The notes beneath the pieces were generated by a model. That model did not search any database and was not told where the DNA came from. It saw nothing but the letters and a program-made list of their open reading frames with translations. This document shows positions 8,077 to 10,573 of a stretch of 10,573 nucleotides of DNA, in pieces. The stretch is from positions 1 through 10,573 of the forward strand of contig CANFLJ010000032.1 of NCBI GenBank assembly GCA_947447815.1, read 5' to 3'. Within the stretch, counting starts at the first letter, position 1. Every line of letters starts with the position of its first letter. Origin of the DNA: Chitinophagaceae bacterium (GTDB lineage Bacteria > Bacteroidota > Bacteroidia > Chitinophagales > Chitinophagaceae). Position numbers and translations under genes: made by a program.

Positions 8077-9234
8077 ATGTCACACTATTATAGTTTAGGC
8101 AAAATACCACATAAACGTCATATACAATTTCGTAAGCCTGATGGAGGGTTATATTCAGAACAGTTATTCTCAACTGAGGGTTTTAGTAATGATTATTCTA
8201 TATTGTACCACTGCAACCCTCCTACCTGTATCATCAAAACTGATGAGCCATTCTCAGTACAACCTAAGATTGTAGAAGAAAAGATGCTAAAGCCTCGCAG
8301 TTTTGAAGGTTTCAATATAAAACTTGAAGACGATTTCCTTAAAAGCAGAAAACCTGTTCTGGTGAATAATGACTGCCACATTGTACTGGCGGCTCCTAGA
8401 AAAAGTATGGAAAGCTACTTCTACAAAAATGCAGATGCTGATGAAATGATTTTTGTACATGAAGGCACTGGAAAATTATTAACTCAATACGGTGAAATTG
8501 AATTTGGTTATGGCGATTACCTGATTATTCCAAGAGGATCTATCTATCAGATAAAGTTTGATACAGAAGTAAACCGGTTGTTTATTGTAGAAAGCTTTAG
8601 TCCTATTCGTTTTCCCAGAACATACTTATCAAAAGCAGGTCAACTACTGGAGCATTCACCATTTTGTGAGCGAGATGTCCGTACGCCAAAAAACCTTACT
8701 ACAATTGAAGAAAAGGGAGACTTTTTAATAATGAACAAGAAGAAAGGGATGATGTATCCTATTCATTATGCTTATCATCCATTTGATGTAGTTGGATGGG
8801 ATGGTTGCTGTTATCCATATGCATTCAGCATACATAATTTTGAACCTATTACAGGAAGAGTTCATTTACCACCACCTATTCATCAGAATTTTGAGGCAAA
8901 CAACTTCGTAATATGCAGCTTTGTTCCCAGAATGTACGATTATCATCCTCAATCAATACCTGCTCCATATAACCACAGTAATATAGATAGCGATGAAGTA
9001 CTATATTATGTTGCTGGTGAATTTATGAGTCGAAAAAGTGTAAGTAAGGGGATGATTACATTACATCCTGCCGGTATTCCTCATGGGCCTCATCCCGGAG
9101 CTGTAGAAAAGAGTATTGGAAAAGAAAGAACAGAAGAGCTGGCAGTAATGGTTGACACTTTTCATCCTTTATCGTTGACTCAATATGCACTGGATACAGA
9201 AAATCCAGACTATCAATATAGCTGGATGGAATAA
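8077..9234 (+). CDS. hmgA: Homogentisate 1,2-dioxygenase
   Basis: This cytoplasmic Fe(II) dioxygenase opens the ring of homogentisate to maleylacetoacetate in phenylalanine/tyrosine catabolism. The 385-residue protein is shorter than the roughly 430-445 residues of the human and Pseudomonas enzymes, and fits the compact form I associate with Bacteroidota. A cupin-like N-terminal half includes VHEGTGKLLTQYGEIEFG (127-144). The C-terminal half has the iron ligands, by comparison with human H335, E341 and H371: H300 and E307 in YNHSNIDSDEV, and H336 in IPHGPHPG. The His-to-Glu spacing is one residue longer than in the human enzyme. FVICSFVPR (277-285) is a further recognisable family stretch. 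The ATG follows an AT-rich leader. The usual partners (hydroxyphenylpyruvate dioxygenase, fumarylacetoacetase) are not in the window, so the gene appears to be transcribed alone. A strong terminator follows within 21 bases. Confidence 0.94.
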   Translation: MSHYYSLGKIPHKRHIQFRKPDGGLYSEQLFSTEGFSNDYSILYHCNPPTCIIKTDEPFSVQPKIVEEKMLKPRSFEGFNIKLEDDFLKSRKPVLVNNDCHIVLAAPRKSMESYFYKNADADEMIFVHEGTGKLLTQYGEIEFGYGDYLIIPRGSIYQIKFDTEVNRLFIVESFSPIRFPRTYLSKAGQLLEHSPFCERDVRTPKNLTTIEEKGDFLIMNKKKGMMYPIHYAYHPFDVVGWDGCCYPYAFSIHNFEPITGRVHLPPPIHQNFEANNFVICSFVPRMYDYHPQSIPAPYNHSNIDSDEVLYYVAGEFMSRKSVSKGMITLHPAGIPHGPHPGAVEKSIGKERTEELAVMVDTFHPLSLTQYALDTENPDYQYSWME

Positions 9235-9254
9235 TTTCCATCAATAATACAACA

Positions 9255-9294
9255 AAAAGAAGTCCCCGAGAGCATAACTCCGGGGACTTCTTTT
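9255..9294. terminator. Bidirectional intrinsic terminator between convergent genes
   Basis: A perfect 14-bp stem (AAAAGAAGTCCCCG at 9255-9268 with its complement at 9281-9294) has a 12-base loop that can pair GAG with CTC. The GC core is flanked by A runs on the left and T runs on the right, so a T-rich tail follows it on both strands. It serves hmgA from the left and the small secreted-protein gene from the right, 19 bases past the latter's stop. Confidence 0.9.
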
Positions 9295-9313
9295 GTGATA
9301 TAAGCAGTTACTA

Positions 9314-9553
9314 TTAAATGCCAACTTTCCTTTTCTTAGCACCAAGTCCAGCACCAGCTGCCAGTAGGATAAGACTAAGGCCTCCATCAAATGGAACGCC
9401 TCCATCTCCTCCACCGCCGTTATTGTTTGGTGTAAATCCACCACCACCTGTTCCAGGACCAGGATCCGGAATAGATGGCTGTGCCGATGATTTTACTACT
9501 CCAAGCATCATCACCAATACTATGATAACCATTGATTTTAATATACTTTTCAT
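9314..9553 (-). CDS. Small secreted Gly/Pro-rich protein with PID-CTERM-like C-terminal sorting signal
   Basis: The 79-residue product has three parts. Residues 1-24 are a signal peptide (basic start, long hydrophobic core, cut at SSA before Gln25). Residues 25-52 are rich in Gly, Pro, Asn and Asp, with two GGGG runs. Residues 53-79 form a tail made of the motif VPFDGG (53-58), a short hydrophobic helix (59-71) and a basic end with KKRK (73-76). This tail resembles what I remember as the PID-CTERM protein-sorting domain of Bacteroidota (usual form PIDGG, then LLAAG), with Phe for Ile. The layout parallels PEP-CTERM/exosortase and LPXTG signals. The ATG at 9551-9553 follows an A/G-rich stretch. 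It lies 32 bases after the stop of the T9SS surface-protein gene, so the two are probably cotranscribed. The function is unknown. If both ends are removed, only about 30 residues remain, or it could stay as a membrane-anchored peptide. Confidence 0.8.
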   Translation of the reverse strand: MKSILKSMVIIVLVMMLGVVKSSAQPSIPDPGPGTGGGGFTPNNNGGGGDGGVPFDGGLSLILLAAGAGLGAKKRKVGI

Positions 9554-9585
9554 TTTCTTTTCGTTTATCTTGTTCTTAATGATGA

Positions 9586-10573
9586 TTATTTAGCTAATAT
9601 TTCAGTTTGATATACCGATTTACCTTCTGCGCTTTTCAGTACCAGTGTATACACACCACTTGATAAAGCTTTACTCATGTTAACAGTCTCTGTTTTTGAT
9701 CCTTCTACATGTGTAATTAGCGTACTGAATACTTCCTGACCAAAACTATTAACCATTACTGCATTGTATTTACCGCTAGCAATGTTAGCAGTTTGAACCT
9801 TGAAAGATTTAGCAGTTACAGGGTTTGGAAACACACTGATATTTCCTTTAACTGTTACTACAGGAACTACTACTTTGCTTTGTTTGAATACAACACTGAA
9901 ACGGTCTTTATAGCTTTGTACATCAACACTTGTAGGGGTAAAGCTAATCAGGCTTCCTGCAGCCACTTCTGTATTCAACATATTGTCTCTTACATAAGCT
10001 TCTAAACCAACAGCAGTAAAGTTGCTGATATCCGCTTTCAACTGATAAGTAGTATTAGCAGTTAACTGACCTAATCTTACTGGTAATACATCATTTACAG
10101 ATGGCATTGGCAATCCATCGATGCTTAAGTCGTTGTTTGATTCTGTGATAGAGATATTCTCGCCACCATTCATCATCTTGCTTGCATCTTCGTTACCAAT
10201 AGCTTTGGTAAAGTTGTTGTTGAAGTTTGCTACAGTTGCATCAGCTAATACATTGTTCTTGTACAATTCAATTGACATTAAACTGGTTGCAGAAGTTTGT
10301 CCAAATACATCATTATTAGTAGCGCCTGTTGTTTTATCAGCTTCAGTAAATGTAATACTTGGAATTGCATTACCATAGTTATTTACCAAGAACCCTTGGC
10401 CTGACTGTATGTAATCGAATGAAGCGTCTACACTGCTTCCTCCTTTAGGATTTGGTGTAACAATTATGTTACTTCCACTATATTGTACTGTAATATAACG
10501 TTGGTATCCAGTACCTGGATCTTGATAGGTAGGATCTAAATACCAGTAGGTATTATAAATATTTGAATGACCA
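9586..10573 (-). CDS. T9SS type A sorting domain surface protein, 3' part (start outside the window)
   Basis: The frame stays open from the stop at 9586-9588 to the right edge, giving 328 visible residues. The TTG at 10387-10389 is an internal Leu codon, not a start: the 61 codons before it read through without a stop and continue the same kind of beta-rich sequence, including NTYWYLDP, VTPNPKGG and YIQSGQGFLV. The middle resembles the beta-sandwich modules that precede sorting domains in large Bacteroidota surface proteins. The last roughly 85 residues are a type A T9SS sorting domain, with ISVFPNPVTAKSF, VNSFGQEV and LSSGVYTLVLKS. The protein is therefore likely exported across the outer membrane and anchored or released at the surface. 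Whether it is an adhesin or an enzyme cannot be judged without the N-terminal part. It is the upstream gene of a probable pair with the small PID-CTERM-like gene. Confidence 0.88.
   Translation of the reverse strand, partial: GHSNIYNTYWYLDPTYQDPGTGYQRYITVQYSGSNIIVTPNPKGGSSVDASFDYIQSGQGFLVNNYGNAIPSITFTEADKTTGATNNDVFGQTSATSLMSIELYKNNVLADATVANFNNNFTKAIGNEDASKMMNGGENISITESNNDLSIDGLPMPSVNDVLPVRLGQLTANTTYQLKADISNFTAVGLEAYVRDNMLNTEVAAGSLISFTPTSVDVQSYKDRFSVVFKQSKVVVPVVTVKGNISVFPNPVTAKSFKVQTANIASGKYNAVMVNSFGQEVFSTLITHVEGSKTETVNMSKALSSGVYTLVLKSAEGKSVYQTEILAK

Noticed and set aside
9318..9593. Plus-strand 91-codon frame, Pro-rich
   Set aside because: It is the mirror of the Gly-rich minus-strand gene. 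The Pro runs are the complement of Gly codons, it lacks a promoter and signal peptide, and it overlaps a well-supported gene completely.
9586..10389. A 267-residue gene starting at the TTG at 10389
   Set aside because: The frame is open for 61 more codons to the window edge with matching beta-rich content, so the TTG is an internal Leu codon and the gene is cut by the window.
1..10573. CRISPR array, tRNA/rRNA, insertion sequence, attachment site or toxin-antitoxin pair
   Set aside because: I saw no regularly spaced repeats, cloverleaf-like segments, transposase-like frames or flanking inverted repeats on either strand.

Overview
The window looks like chromosomal DNA from a member of the Bacteroidota, most likely near the Chitinophagaceae; the family-level placement is inference. 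The evidence is two proteins with C-terminal type IX secretion (T9SS) sorting domains, a long six-domain ribosomal protein S1 with an acidic N-terminal tail, Bacteroidota-type promoter boxes (TAnnTTTG) without clear Shine-Dalgarno sites, a short Bacteroidota-type homogentisate dioxygenase, and AT-rich intergenic DNA. I see no tRNA, rRNA, CRISPR array, insertion sequence or phage gene.

Layout. Positions 2-1993 (minus) encode ribosomal protein S1. Its promoter and a 5'-terminal hairpin lie at 2002-2033. A strong hairpin terminator at 2068-2106 separates it from a secreted M36 (fungalysin-type) zinc metallopeptidase at 2137-5556 (minus), exported by T9SS. A 367-base gene-free AT-rich region (5557-5923) lies between this protease and a divergent Nramp-type divalent metal transporter with a fused universal stress protein domain (5924-7801, plus). 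After a 275-base spacer comes homogentisate 1,2-dioxygenase (8077-9234, plus). A perfect 14-bp hairpin at 9255-9294 ends it and also faces the convergent genes on its right. Those are a 79-residue secreted Gly/Pro-rich protein with a PID-CTERM-like tail (9314-9553, minus) and, 32 bases upstream of it, the 3' part of a T9SS cell-surface protein (9586 to the right edge, minus, start outside the window).

How the genes relate. Most are separate transcription units from translation, protein secretion, metal uptake and tyrosine catabolism, and the window is not one pathway. The exception is the right-hand pair, which looks like a two-gene operon. Its first product carries a T9SS sorting domain, and its second carries a different, exosortase-like C-terminal signal (motif, hydrophobic helix, basic end). 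This pair is the most interesting part of the window. Secondary points are the start-proximal hairpin on the S1 mRNA and the altered nucleotide-binding motif in the stress domain of the metal transporter.
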